Below, piece after piece: positions 12,401 through 24,415 of a stretch of DNA of 64,000 nt. This DNA comes from Chionis minor. Taxonomy: Eukaryota; Chordata; Aves; Charadriiformes; Chionididae. The stretch covers positions 1-64,000 of the forward strand of contig VZSF01007301.1 in assembly GCA_013398295.1 (NCBI GenBank), read 5' to 3'. Numbering within the stretch: position 1 is the first letter of the stretch; each line of letters opens with the position of its first letter. The position numbers and the translations under genes were made by a program. The notes under the pieces are model-generated. The model was not told the origin of the DNA, searched no databases, and saw only the letters and a list, made by a program, of their open reading frames with translations.

Positions 12401-15079
12401 CCTAGGCAAATCTAGCAGTCATTTAAAATTTAGATATATTCACTTTGTAAAGATTTGCTACTTTTTGTTTGTACTTATTTATTCTGAAACTTGAGACTTG
12501 CATTGTATTATTCTCTCTTGTATATCCTCAAGACAATGAGAGCATAAATTAGTTATAATTTTAAATAAAGAGAAAGCACTAATCTCCAGAGCAAGAAAAA
12601 GGCATGTTTACATTTCAAGAGAAAAAAAGATGAAGCAAAGCCATGCAAGTCTCTTTTGGTATTGCTTTTTATGGCATCCTCAATAAAAACAGAAAATATT
12701 AAAGCATTGAATTACCCTTAGGAAACCTTGCATTCTTATATCATCAAAATATTTCTCTTTTGTTTCAACTATCAAAATGTGAACTTTATAAAAAGAACAG
12801 GCAGTCTTTAAAATTCATATTTATTTAAAATGAATTCATGTGTGACCTTTAGGCAAGGGGGAACTCATTTCTTTTGTTACCTTTTGATAATGACTGATTT
12901 AGTCTCATTCAGTTTGATTCTCTGATAAAAACAAAATTTAATGCAGAGTCATGCAGAAAATAAATAATAGAATGGTGGGAACATGCACAAGCTGAACAAT
13001 GCTGTCTTCATAATACTGTCACTTGTGACGTTTCAGTTGTGTTTTGGTTTGCATTAGAACCTCCACAGTCTTCATTACTTTTGTGATTTAAATCAGAAAG
13101 CTAAAATATGGAAGGAAACTGGAAATCATGGTAGAAAATGTATATTTCAGGGCCTCATAGAACTGGAAAATTTGTTAGAGTTCTCTAGGGTAATCCATAA
13201 CAGATTACCACCACTCGTCTTTTTCTTGGATGTCTTTGGAATTCAGGGTATATACTTTAATAAATTAATCTTCACACAATAAGAAAGGGTCAAAGAGAAA
13301 GGGACAAAAGAAATGTAATCTTATAAAATATCACTCAGTTTATTATCTAAGTTCTAGAAGAGAGCTATAAAAAATTTTAGCTTTTTTTTGTTTTTAATCA
13401 CTGTCATTTTTCCCTCATTCTTTGCATTTTTGTTGATTAAAAAATTATTTGTCATTTTAGGCATAGAGCTCCTTTTCTCCAATAACTTGTCATCCCTACC
13501 AGAATGGGTATGCCCATTTCTCTTTGGACCTTTCAGCACCAACTATCTTGCAAATAAATAAGTCGTCACAATCTTCCTATGTAGCCTCTAAAAGTAAGCT
13601 AAAGCATGTTGTACCATGAAATTTTCATTCCTTTTTATACAACTTGAGTTCATGAAATTTTTCTTTTTTCTTTTTTTGTTCACCTGTTAACATTGACTAT
13701 TATAAATAGAAGTTTATTAAAGAAGTCAGTCTACACCTTTTTAACCAGCTATTTACAGTCACAGTGAGAGCTGGAAATGCGCATGACCAAAGGAATTACG
13801 GCTGAATATCATGCATTAAGTGTTCTTTCTTACTGATTTCCCTGGAACCTTTAACATATTCCAAGCAATTCAGGTGCAAGAAAACCGCACTGAACTGTCT
13901 TCGTAAAAAGGAGTGGCGTGTCTGTGGAATATCTTAATAAAGATGCAAAAGGGAGTTGCCTTGTTCCTGACATGAGTATTCTTGGAATACATTCCTGGTT
14001 TATGGTTTTGGTTTGTTTTGCCTGTTAAAGGGTCGCAAGACCCCATTACAGAGCATGCCGAGTTCTTACATGTTCTCTAGCCAGTCTCATTGACCTGCAA
14101 CTACAGAAAAGTTGACTTTGATTATACAGCTGCAAGTTTCATTGTTTTTACATTATTGAAAACAAAGTAAAGAGTGAAGCTGCATTACCTTTAACTGATA
14201 CATATTTGCCTGTCTGAAATAAGATGAGCTCAGAGTTCTGAGAAAGGATGAGAATTTTCAAGCAGTACAGCTTTTCATGGCAACATCTACTGAACAACAT
14301 GTATTCCTTCTTCCATATTTTGTGATGACTTCATTAGTCATAAGCTATGAAGTGGATTTGAGAAATGTGTTCAGAAATACTTCTAGGCAAGACTGTGATG
14401 AGAGTCCAGTCTAATGCACAGAAAAATTGCAACTCAATACTACTTAAATCTTTTTGAAAATCTGGTTATTGTTGCAGTTGAGAACTTAATGCTATTTACT
14501 TTGCTTACATCATCTAACCTGTTTATAAACACAAACCTCATGTGAGGCAGACAGACAGTGAACCATCTGGGTAAACCGAGACAAACACAGAAGAGCAAAC
14601 AACTCTATCCTTAATCAGAGAACAAGAAATAAAACATTTTTCACACACCTCATTTGGCTGATTTCTAAGGTAGTAATGCCTGAAGTCCTCAGCGAGAGAT
14701 CAGAAGTAAAAACCAAACCAAAGTTCATCAGAATTGAGATGATCGTAAGTACTTCTGAACAGCAACAACAGCATGAAGCCAGATGAACATACAATTTCCA
14801 TAAATGCCATGCCCATTTTGTGACTAGGAAAAGACCTGTTTATAAAAATGTAAATTGACTTTCATTGAAAATGTTACCAAAATAAATCCAAATATATTTT
14901 TCTTCCAAACTGGAGGCATCTAAATTCTTTTTTTCTCTTAAAGAGAAATAGACAAGAAAGAGGAAGGCCAACAGAAATCACCCTGGTAACTAATGCTTCC
15001 TTAAGTTTTTTCAAAATTTATTCAACCTGTAATTTTGCAGACAATCAGAAAACATAAGCCACTGGAATTCATTTCCTTT
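9476..15079. other. Intergenic, no gene recognised
   Basis: AT-rich DNA of about 5.6 kb. It contains a 170-codon open frame at 10826-11338 (+) that has no recognisable domain, no clear exon borders and a hydrophobic, low-complexity C-terminal half typical of translated AT-rich DNA. It is judged to be a chance ORF. No repeat element was recognised. Confidence 0.6.
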
Positions 15080-15293
15080 GGAACATAAACCCTCACTTTT
15101 TTACTGTAAGGGTGGTTGAGCATTGCCACAAATTTCCCAGAGAGGCTGTGGGGTCTCCATCTTTGAAGACATTCAAAACCCCAACTGGACACGGTCTTGG
15201 GTCACCAGCTCTAAGTGGCCCTGCTTGTGCAGGGGGGTTGGACAAAATGACCTCCAAAGGCCCCTTCCCACCTCAACAATTCTGTGATTCTGC
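15080..15293 (+). mobile_element. CR1 LINE 3' end, short 5'-truncated copy
   Basis: Typical CR1 3' terminus: CCCAGAGAGGCTGTGGGGTC, then TCCATCTTTGAAGACATTCA, CTGGACACGG, a GGGGGGTTGGACAAAATGAC block and CCTTCCCACCTCAACAATTC, ending in the tail ATTCTGTGATTCTG. The copy retains only the last 200 or so bases of the element. The peptide frame is broken, for example in the region equivalent to HWNRLPREV. The subfamily differs from the copy at 1424-2201: its 3'UTR carries the CCTGCTTGTGCAGG motif. Confidence 0.9.
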
Positions 15294-17410
15294 AGTTCTT
15301 GAAAGAAAATTCACATTTCCTGAGATTTTCTTTTCTATGAATTACTATTTAGGAAGTTAGCAATCTCACTAAATAGTAATACTAAATCTGGTTTACTCCA
15401 TGACTTGTCCAGAGTCAGGCTTTTTTGTATGCTGGAGAATGTATGAGATCTTGTTCAAAAACATCAAGTCTATTCTGAGGTTTTGAATGGGAAGAAAAAA
15501 AGGGAGAGATTTATGACTGATAATCATGATTGACCAAGAGGTAAATGTCCCCTCTTTTAAAGCACAGAGTAGTAATGAAGGAAACACAGTCAGCTAAATG
15601 CTTGGGAAAAGCCTATGGAGTCCTATACAAATGAGTACCAGAATTCTTCCAGGAGAAACAGCATGTTTCAGTCCACTGGCTATTTTGGGAAAGGATATTT
15701 TATAATATTTTAAAACTAAGCACTCTTGGAACCTCTATTTCACAGGAATAAAGTGCTACCTCTTAAAAAAGAAATATTAAATCATATGGGTGCTCATTCT
15801 ACAGATCTTTTATTATACTCCTAGGAAATCTAATGAGAAACAATGTACGTGTCACTGAACTTTTCATGTGCTTTTAGTATAGTCTCTTTCAGTAATGTGT
15901 GGGATACCCAACATATGTTTAACTAACCGTGAAAATTACTGTCAGAGACAGAAAGCAAAGGATGCATACATTGAAACAAACTGAAAGAAAATATTTCCCA
16001 TGGGAATCTCTCAACATTTTAGGTTTCCTATTTGGATTAATTTTTCTCCTTCCACAGTGAAATCTGTGCTACGGCCATGACAATTTCACACACTACCCAG
16101 ATATTCAGAAACCCTAAATTAGGGATTAGCAAATAACCAGTGAAGAGTTCTTCGATAAAAGCATTCATGAATTTTTAGACTTTTCTGAGTTATGACTGCA
16201 TAGGAAGGAATGTTTTGATTTCCAGCTGCTAGCCTATGCCCTTTTATGCTTAACTGTTACTAAGCAGAGCAAGGTATTTTTTGTCAGTGGTAAACTGAAA
16301 GCTTATCCTTCTAGATAACATCCGAAGATAAAGATTAAACTGTTGTGAAGATAGGTTACCTACTCAGTTTCCACTTTAATTACATTTTGTATTTATAACA
16401 TTCTGCATTATGCAGGAAAATAACACATAATTGAGTAATCAAGTAATACACTTTTTGTTTGACTAATTACAAGTAATGTTCCTGAATAATATTTGTACTT
16501 CAAGTCTGATTTATGTGGTTTCTGTTTAGCATGTCAAGGTCATTCCCGTATGCTATTTTTTAATTCTAGACAACAAAAGTATGATGGTTTTGCTTATAGT
16601 ACTTGGATCTCATAATTTATATTCAGCTTATTTAAAGCCACAGTGAACACCGAGATAGTCAGGGGATGCTGGCCCACAAGAACTTTTTAAAAAATTATTT
16701 ATGCACTTAAATTTCTGTTAAAAAAGTATCCCAGAGGATTGTGTAAACATGATCAAACATGAAGCAGGCAAATTCCTAAATGATGGACATATATTCCTTG
16801 AAGCTACTAAAATGCATCAGAAAAGGTAAGTTGGCTCACTTCTGCAAAACAGACAGTTTGCTCTATGTTTATCAGCTGAAGTGAAATGCTCATGAAGACT
16901 GGGCTAATGACAGGATCCACATGTCAGTGGCTGAAGATAACAAGGATGATGGAGTACCTCATGAGTTAGATGAGTCTTTCCAACTCAAAAGCTCCAATTA
17001 TTTCAGAAATGCCTAGATGTCTCTGTGGATCATTCTGTCACTCCCCTTGTGCTAAAAATAACTTTGGGGAATAACTACTGAACCCTTTAGAGATACTATG
17101 GTGCTATGCAATTGTTCAGCTGAGTGCTGTCCACACGCACTCATATGGAGAAAGGTGCAGCACTGAAAAACAAAAAAACAAAACGGAAATAGCTTCTTTA
17201 GTTGATATGGATGGTATGGTGATGTGTATTATTCAGTATATTTCTGAGCTGGTGAATACTAGTTCTCTGCAACAGGAATTCCATCATATTGGCCAGATTT
17301 TGCATGCATAAAGAGGTTAGTGCTTACAAAGCCATTCACTGGGTGTTGCTGACAATTCTCCATACAATGTAAGAGTATGGGTACCCCAAAGTTAATTATT
17401 AAATTCTCAG
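15294..17410. other. Intergenic, no gene recognised; hairpin at 15341-15380
   Basis: AT-rich DNA directly after a CR1 tail. It contains a perfect 12-bp inverted repeat (15341-15352 with 15369-15380) and a cluster of TAAT/ATTA words near 16375-16500. No coding sequence was recognised. Confidence 0.6.
15341..15380. repeat. Perfect 12-bp inverted repeat with 16-base loop
   Basis: ATTACTATTTAG at 15341-15352 is the exact reverse complement of CTAAATAGTAAT at 15369-15380, with a 16-base spacer. It lies about 50 bases downstream of a CR1 3' tail. The arms are AT-rich, so chance is a real possibility. Confidence 0.6.
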
Positions 17411-17590
17411 TTAATGTTCTTGAGGCAGGGAAAACCTTGATGTTGATGCTCTAGTCTGACCCCTTCGATATCTTTGTGGCAGATACTCCACCCAAAAATT
17501 CCTTTTGTGAGGCAAGTATTTCAATTCCTTAAAAAAATTATCCCTTTTCAAAAGACACTCAGAAATGATGCTATGATTCAGTGGTAGGTA
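17411..17590 (-). repeat. Possible ancient CR1-related LINE fragment
   Basis: The block CTCTAGTCTGACCCCTTCGA, followed about 20 bases later by CAGATACTCCACCCAAAAAT, resembles the reverse strand of an old amniote LINE (of the form CTAGTCTGACC..CAGGCCATAGAATTTCACCCA). Identity is low and only part of it can be aligned by eye, so this is a tentative call. Confidence 0.3.
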
Positions 17591-19775
17591 ATTTCCCATA
17601 TCATTCTGTCAGGGCACGTTATTATCAATAACATTTTACAGCTAAAACTCTGAGCTTTCGCAGCTTCAGCGTTTGGATGGCAGGTCCCAGAGGCTTGTTA
17701 CACCTTGTCAGCTAACCTCCTAGATTGGCTCTGTGACTTACGACCTTTCTGCACAGTTATACAAATGTCCTCTTACATGATGGTAGTTATATTCTGTGAT
17801 TCTGTAACTTCTTAACCTTTCTTCCCTATAAACACTATGTGAGCTCTTTCAGCCTCTCGGAGAAAGGAAAGCTGGTTTTTTTGGTTTTTTTTTTTCCAGA
17901 GTGGCAGTAATTCTTGCAGCCAATTACTGATCCCTCGCTATTTTTCAGGGGTCCCAGACCCCAGCTGGTGTAACTGGACGCAGCGTGCAGGTAGCTGGCT
18001 TGCTGCCCTCAAGCGTGGAGGCAGCGTGCTGGCCCAAGGGGCTCAGGCGGAGGCTGTGATCTCTGCTGCAGAGAGCCAGGAATGACAGAACCTGCAGCAA
18101 TGCTGGTGGGATGTCTCTGGGAAGTACAGAGAAGATTTCTAAGCCCTTTCATCAATCTTCTTGGAAGCCTAATGTAATGTCCCTGAAGAACAAGCTCAAA
18201 TTTAGGCTGATGAAAGTTATGGCATGTTAAAAAGTACTGGCAATACTTAGCTTCAGTTTCTTTTTCTCCCTAGAGCTGCAGTGCTGACAGGTGCTATGAG
18301 AATACACATGCAGGCTTTCTTCTCAATATACCTAAATTAGCCAAAGATTATAAAACAACAAAAAGACTGCTTTAAAAGCAGCAACGGAGCTTGATAAAAA
18401 GAAGCACAAAGGCATTTTATGAATAATACATTAACTTACTACTATTAGACAAACAGATGAGAATTACAGGCTCGACTTACAGCAAGATATGAGTGCGACC
18501 TCCAAAATTACTGTCCTCAAAATCCTGACATAGCTGCCACCCAGCCCTGCAGGTGCCTCAGTTCTTACCCGAAAAGCACCATGTGCAGCTCAGAACTGTG
18601 AGTGCCATCCCTGGGAACTACATATTTCATCGTGAAGATTTAAAAAGTTGATATTGCAAAGCTCAACACCACTCCTCAATTTTCTTTTTCTTTTCGTCAG
18701 GACCTTAAAGCCAAGCGCATAATGTTGGTACCACAGTAATTCCAGTGACCTTGGTGGAACTTGGCTGATTTACAGGAGCTGAGGGTCTGTTGCAGTATGT
18801 TAAATAGGCAACCATGTTGGAGTGACCACAGCGGTGACCAGAGAGAGCTCTTGGGGGAGCATCAGTGGGTTGTTATACAGTGAGACTGGAAAATATGCAA
18901 GTACAGGGCCTCAAACTCTGCAGCACAGAGAGATGACTTCTTACATCTACCTAATGATCTTAATACCCAACTAAGGTACTCAGAGAAACAGTGGTTAAAA
19001 AATTTGTCCTGCTATTCAGGCTTCATTATAGTGGTTTTGGTTTTTTTAGCAAACAAGGGAACTGAGTTAATATAAAGGGGTAAATTTCTTTCACATCTTG
19101 AACTCGCACATTAATAACTCCACCTGCAGCTGTTTACCAAAAATAAAAATAAACTTGCTTTTTATGAGTTTGAATATCATAGAGTTTTAAGATTATGTGT
19201 TTGTTTAACTCCATGAATTTTGACTGTAAAGGAAGAATTGGGCCAACTGGGAGGAGATGCACGAGTTTTGTAGCAAGGGTGCACATTCTTGAATACATAT
19301 GTGTTAATACCTGCCAGTAATTTTTCTATACAAACTGTATGTATCACAATGGTGATACATAATATTAGTCTTTCCTCTGGAAGGTTCTTAAAAGTTAACA
19401 TCATTTACAATGAAGGAAAATCCTTCCCTTTGACTGTTTCTCTGTATTTTAATTAAATGCAGAAACAGTCTAAGACACATGACGGAGTTGTTAGAGTGAA
19501 TGGAGATAGTTATTGAAGTCTGCAAAAGCTGCATTTCTTCAAGGCTTTTTCTGTAGATTACTTCTGATGATCCACCACATTGTATTACAAGACTCAATTC
19601 TGATAAGGAACATGCAGCAGCAAGATCCAGCTTTCCAATTTAAATCACTTGTATTTGCTCATTTCTTACCTAACATGTATATCTTGTTTCATGGACCTGC
19701 ATAACTATAGTGATATTCAGGTGGCCCAAATTCCACATGCATCCCCAGGTCTAGTGTTCTCTGATGGCTTGAAGA

Positions 19776-19846
19776 CTTCTTTTTCTTTTTCTTCTTCTTC
19801 TTCTTCTTTTCCTTTTTCTTTTCCTTTTCCTTTTTCTTTTTCCACC
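19776..19846. repeat. Polypyrimidine simple repeat (TTC / TTTTCC type)
   Basis: About 70 bases made only of C and T on the + strand. A (CTT)n core lies near 19788-19808, followed by mixed CTTTTC and CTTTTTC units. This is an ordinary microsatellite-like tract, and any open frame over it is a translation artefact. Confidence 0.95.
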
Positions 19847-21228
19847 TAGTTAATGGGTAATGTTACATATAGGAACACAAGCAGAATTTAGTCTCTCTTC
19901 ATGAGAGCTTTTCTGTACCTAGAGTTTTAGTGTATGCTATTCTACAAGTTTTGACAAATACATGTAGAGTTTGAATAGATCTGCAGTGGTTCTAACCCAT
20001 TATGGCATAAAAGTTAATGCATGCTCTGTTTTATACTTGCACCTGCCCATTTCAAGTAAAGTAAAACCTCAGCAAGATCACACAGTTTTGTCTGGCACAT
20101 TAGAGAGGCTTCAAGTCTTGCAAGTATGCAATAGCAGGAAGGCAGCTCTTAGATCTCCCTGGAAATTCTCCTTGCTGTAATTTTCTTACTTAGACTGAAC
20201 AACTCTGTAGCACTAAGTTGAAGTCCCTGACTTTTCACCCCCAAATAGAAAATACCTTTCTCTGGCTTTGCTTGCTTTTGTTCTGGTGATATTATGTATC
20301 ACTGAAGAAGATATTGGGAATAAGATATAGTCTTCTTGCAGATCATGAAGCTATTAAGATAGTGATGCTCACAGCTGCACTGTAAATTTTCGTGCTAGAG
20401 GTTTGCGTAAGTGTAGGTAGAAAATCTTTATGGAAACAGTAATCATAAATCCAGGACAGATATTGATTAGTCAGGTTTATTGTATGCACTAATAATACAG
20501 AACCATGAGATAACTTTGAAACATTTCCAGAATGCATTTTGCCTCTGTTTTAGATTCCTGAAAAATGGCATTTTGTGTTTCTTTGTTTGCACACGTGTAC
20601 ACAAGGAAAGCAAACCTGGCTGGGAATCAGATATTTCTGTGCTGCAGCTACTGCTGTGCTCTACAGCTTATATCTCTAGCTGCCAAAATGCAGCTAGAAT
20701 GAAAATAACCTTTCATTAGTGCTCCAGTTCTATCCAGAGAATGCTTTTGCATATTTGCAGGTATGGCTTCAATTACTGCCAGTGTGAAGGGGCATAACTA
20801 ATAGAATAGTTCATGATTCAGTGACTCTTGTGATGCCAAACCAATATGCTTTTGATGGAAACTGGAAGATGAGTGTTTCATTTCAATAGTTATTGGGTGC
20901 TGAATCTGGTGAAAGTAAAATATTAATCATTCTCTCCTGCTGACTTTCTCTTCACTCTTAACAAATGTTTGAATGAACTATCTTATTCACTCTGTATTTT
21001 AGTATATTTTTGTCTTTTCAGGGGCAGTATGAAATTGAGTAAATTGAGTTTTCTAAGGGGCTGACAGGTTCTTCAGTGCATGTAAGTCTATTGCCTGAAA
21101 GTTACTTCAATTTTGTATGAATTCTCCAGATTGCAAGAATCAATTGCTTTATCTTTGTATCAAAATTGCAACAGAGGTGCTTGCACTACAGTATAGTATT
21201 CCATATGCAATCCTGAATCCATTTGCCT

Positions 21229-21272
21229 GTGTGTGTGTGTTGCATGTGTGTAGTGTGTGCATGCATGTGCAG
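21229..21272. repeat. (TG)n-rich microsatellite, interrupted
   Basis: TGTGTGTGTG followed by TTGCATGTGTGTAGTGTGTG and ATGCATGTGC. This is an imperfect TG repeat with CA, TA and GCA interruptions, likely an ageing microsatellite. Confidence 0.85.
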
Positions 21273-21706
21273 GAAGGATGGGGGCAGCCTACCTTGCTTT
21301 CTTACAGCTTACCCCAGAAATGTTCTAAATTTCTTCTAAAGAGATTTTAGAGATCATAAAACTTTGACAAATCTTTCATTAACCACAGCAAATATAAGAA
21401 GGAACTGATTGTATAATATTATATTTGACAGAGCAGAAAGGAAATAAATTGCTTCTGTTCAGGGAGTGAGCATAGTATTTCTGAAATTTTTTGTGTCCAA
21501 AAGCATCTAGTTCACATCTGCTAAGCAGTATGAAAGTGCTCAATGTGTACTACAGGGAAAAACAAGCCTGGCACCACTCTATTCATATGCTAAAAAGCAA
21601 CTTGGAACTTAAATAATAAATTTTTTCTCTTGAAGGAAGTAAAGATATCTCTCAGTCTCAAATTCTTAACAGGTGTTTAGGATGGTAAAATGTTCTTATT
21701 AATGAG

Positions 21707-21732
21707 CATATTTCCTTTATGAAGGAAATATG
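21707..21732. repeat. Perfect 11-bp hairpin with 4-base loop
   Basis: CATATTTCCTT (21707-21717) and AAGGAAATATG (21722-21732) are exact reverse complements around TATG. The arms carry TTTCC/GGAAA half-sites in inverted order. The function is unknown and it may be chance. Confidence 0.6.
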
Positions 21733-24024
21733 ACTGACTTTCTGCTTTAAGTCCACATGATGTGTTGTAAGAACTGCAGGCACACAAAAGCTAAATAACA
21801 AAAAATAAATAGTCAAATTCTTTTGTGTTAAAACCGAGAGTTTATGTTTGGGGTGGAGGTTTTCCTCTTTCTGAGTTCAAGTGGAAACATTACTCTCTAT
21901 TTTGTGTGGAAGAGAATCAGGACACATATTATTTTGATGATGAATATTCTAGCTGACTTTACTGTAAATATGGATTGGAATAAGGATGTCCATCTCTTCC
22001 CATAGTATGTCAAGCAATAGGAATACAAAGGTAGCCCCTTTCTTTGGTTTACTTAGATGTTTAAAGCTATTAAATTGAGAAACTAGCCCAGCTGGAAGTT
22101 TTTTATGCTGCCTTGTGAGGGTGGGTGGAGACAGGAAAGAAACAACTCATCTGTGCTAATCAGCATGGGAAATCTATTGCAGGAGAGCTATCTTAACTGC
22201 AGAAAAATCTTTTCAACAAAACAAATAAGGTAGCCAGAACTTAACATTCGTCCTGCTTACTTAAACACTTTCTTTATCAGAGCCTGTGTTTGGGAAATGT
22301 AGGCATCTGCAGCATGATAGTATCTAGACCAGTTTCTTGTTGGCCAGGGTATGTCAGGAAGGTTGAACACTATATGCAAGGTGATAGAAAACATCCATCC
22401 TTTTTGGAGATACAGCAGAGCAGTGAGAGAAGATGTTGCTATGATTCGGAGGAACAGACTACCAGGAAGCGTAACTTGTCTTCCTCTTTCTAATGCAGCA
22501 CTGTGTTGTCCCAAATAAATTTTAACATTTCTTCCCTTTTGCTTTTACTGCTTAGTCCCATGGGGAAATACAGCTTTAAAGACAGAATGATGCTGGGGAG
22601 CAGCCAACTGGCATTTGACTTTGAAGCAATGCTTATCCATAGCAGGAGCAGAGGAGAAGAAAGAAAAGCTGTAGCAAAGGGTCTATTATCCGGTGGGAAC
22701 CAGTTGTACCCTCTCCGCTCTGCAGCATTATTTGTGGACAGTTCTGTCCAGCGCTACTCCTTGAACAGCAGCACCCACGAGCAATGAACATGTCTGTTTG
22801 GAAAGAGGCTCTCCAAAGAAAAAATAAGCCTTATTTTTTCCATCCCAACTGACATACGACCTGTTTTTGTGTATGGCCATCCATCTTCTATAACTAGTAA
22901 TGCTTGCAAGAAAGCAACTGTCTGCAATCATTCTTGGTTGGGCTTAATTATCTTTCTAGTTGGGTTTCCTATGTTAAGCAGATAGCCTTTAGGTAACTGC
23001 AAATTATAAAGAATATAGGTGAAAACAACAACAGGCTAGTTTAAATCTGGGACAGAGGAGCTTTGAGAAAGCCTGCACAAAAAATGTCTTTTGACATTAT
23101 TTCAATTTGGAGGAGAGTTTAATGGCCTAAAAATTCATCTGATTTCGTCAAATGGCATGCAGTAACTCCCAGAAAAGGGTTCTTTCCTGCTGTCGTGACA
23201 CATGAAAGAGTGTGTCTGCTGTAACCAACTGATACGTTATACAAGAATTTATAACTCCCACTTCAGATCAGAAAAAAAAAAATATCCACATTTTTTCTTG
23301 TAGTTAGAGAAACTCTCGGCTACAAAAAGTCTCTGGAACATAGCAGTGTTTACAAAGAAAACAAATAGCCGTATATTTTCAGCGAGACTCACCCATATCT
23401 GTAGCATATGTGAGTCCTACAGTGTAGGGTAAAGTTGCCAATGTAAAAAGTATCTTTTTTTCTGATATGAGAGCTCTTGACCTACTGTACGTCCAGAACT
23501 CAATAGTATGCAAATTACTGCTGCCAGGGATTGGGCCAACAGCTACAGTGTTGCAGAAAAATATTTTCAATTGCTGCCTCTGTGGGCTTTGGAAGGAGAC
23601 ACTTGGGAAAATATTTGGAGACTTACTCTGTTTCTGTTGGCAAGCAGGAATGTATCGCATATGGATGAAAAGCACAAAAGTCAGGACCCTGTTTGTTTTC
23701 CCATCTGAAATTAAAGTGGATACAAAGTGAGTAATTGACTATTTTTGCAAACTACTGAATTTTGCAGCTGCAAAACGAACTATCCAAAAGCTTCCTGATT
23801 AATTTTTAATGAATGGCCATTGCTTACGATTGTTGTAGATAATTTCTAAACATTATGCAGAGGATTCACCGTACAAACAAAAAAGAAACATAAGCTTCTT
23901 AGGCAAACCTTTCCTATTGTTTTGACAAGTGTAATATAGTGTAATAGCATTAGCAAAATGAGCTCAGAGAACTAAGAATCAGTCATGCAATAGCATAAAT
24001 CCAAATTCCATTAACCTTACTGGC

Positions 24025-24415
24025 TCATGCTTCGAAAGAGATGCAGACCAGTTGGAGAAAGCAATGAGAATGACCAGAGGTCCTGAAAACATGACCCATG
24101 AGTAAAGACTGAATGAATTAACTAAAGAAAAGCTAATGAGGAATATAAATCCAGTAAATAAACATAATACTTATTAGGCAGTTGCACAGGGACAAAACCA
24201 GTACTTTTTCAGGTCCAAGGGGAGAAACACGTGGCCATAAATTACAGCAGCAAAAATTTAGGAAGACCATTATGAGAATAACATTCAAGCATAACAATAG
24301 AGAAACAATCACTGCCAGCCATCTAAACACAGGTTGGAGAGTTGTCTGCTAGGGAAGATACAGATGCGCAGACAGAGTTTAAGCGGCCCAAGGGCCCCTT
24401 CCTACCTCATGGCTC
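24025..24415 (+). mobile_element. Ancient CR1-like LINE fragment, heavily decayed
   Basis: The stretch CAGACCAGTTGGAGAAAGCA, followed by ATGAGAATGACCAGAGGTCC, TGAAAACATGACCCATGAGT and AAAGACTGAATGAATT, follows the nucleotide pattern of old amniote CR1 elements in the part coding for the post-RT region. Further pieces are TAAATTACAGCAGCAAAAAT near 24238, a degraded ..TTAGGAAGACCATT.. block and a 3' end like GGGCCCCTTCCTACCTCATG near 24391-24410. The frame is destroyed by stops and gaps. Boundaries are approximate. Confidence 0.6.

Larger units (their letters stand above)
17591..24024. other. Intergenic, no gene recognised; two simple repeats
   Basis: About 6.4 kb. It contains a pyrimidine-rich simple repeat (19776-19846), a TG-rich repeat (21229-21272) and a short perfect hairpin (21707-21732). 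A slightly GC-richer stretch lies at about 17930-18110, after a T-run ending in CAG, but it has no supported reading frame. The short ORFs on both strands show no domains. Confidence 0.6.

Noticed and set aside
13140..13210. Possible CR1 tail on the minus strand (CTCATAGAACTGGAAAA)
   Set aside because: The likeness covers fewer than 20 bases and the following sequence does not fit.
17880..18110. Possible exon after a T-rich tract ending in CAG
   Set aside because: No sustained open frame, donor site or recognisable protein follows.
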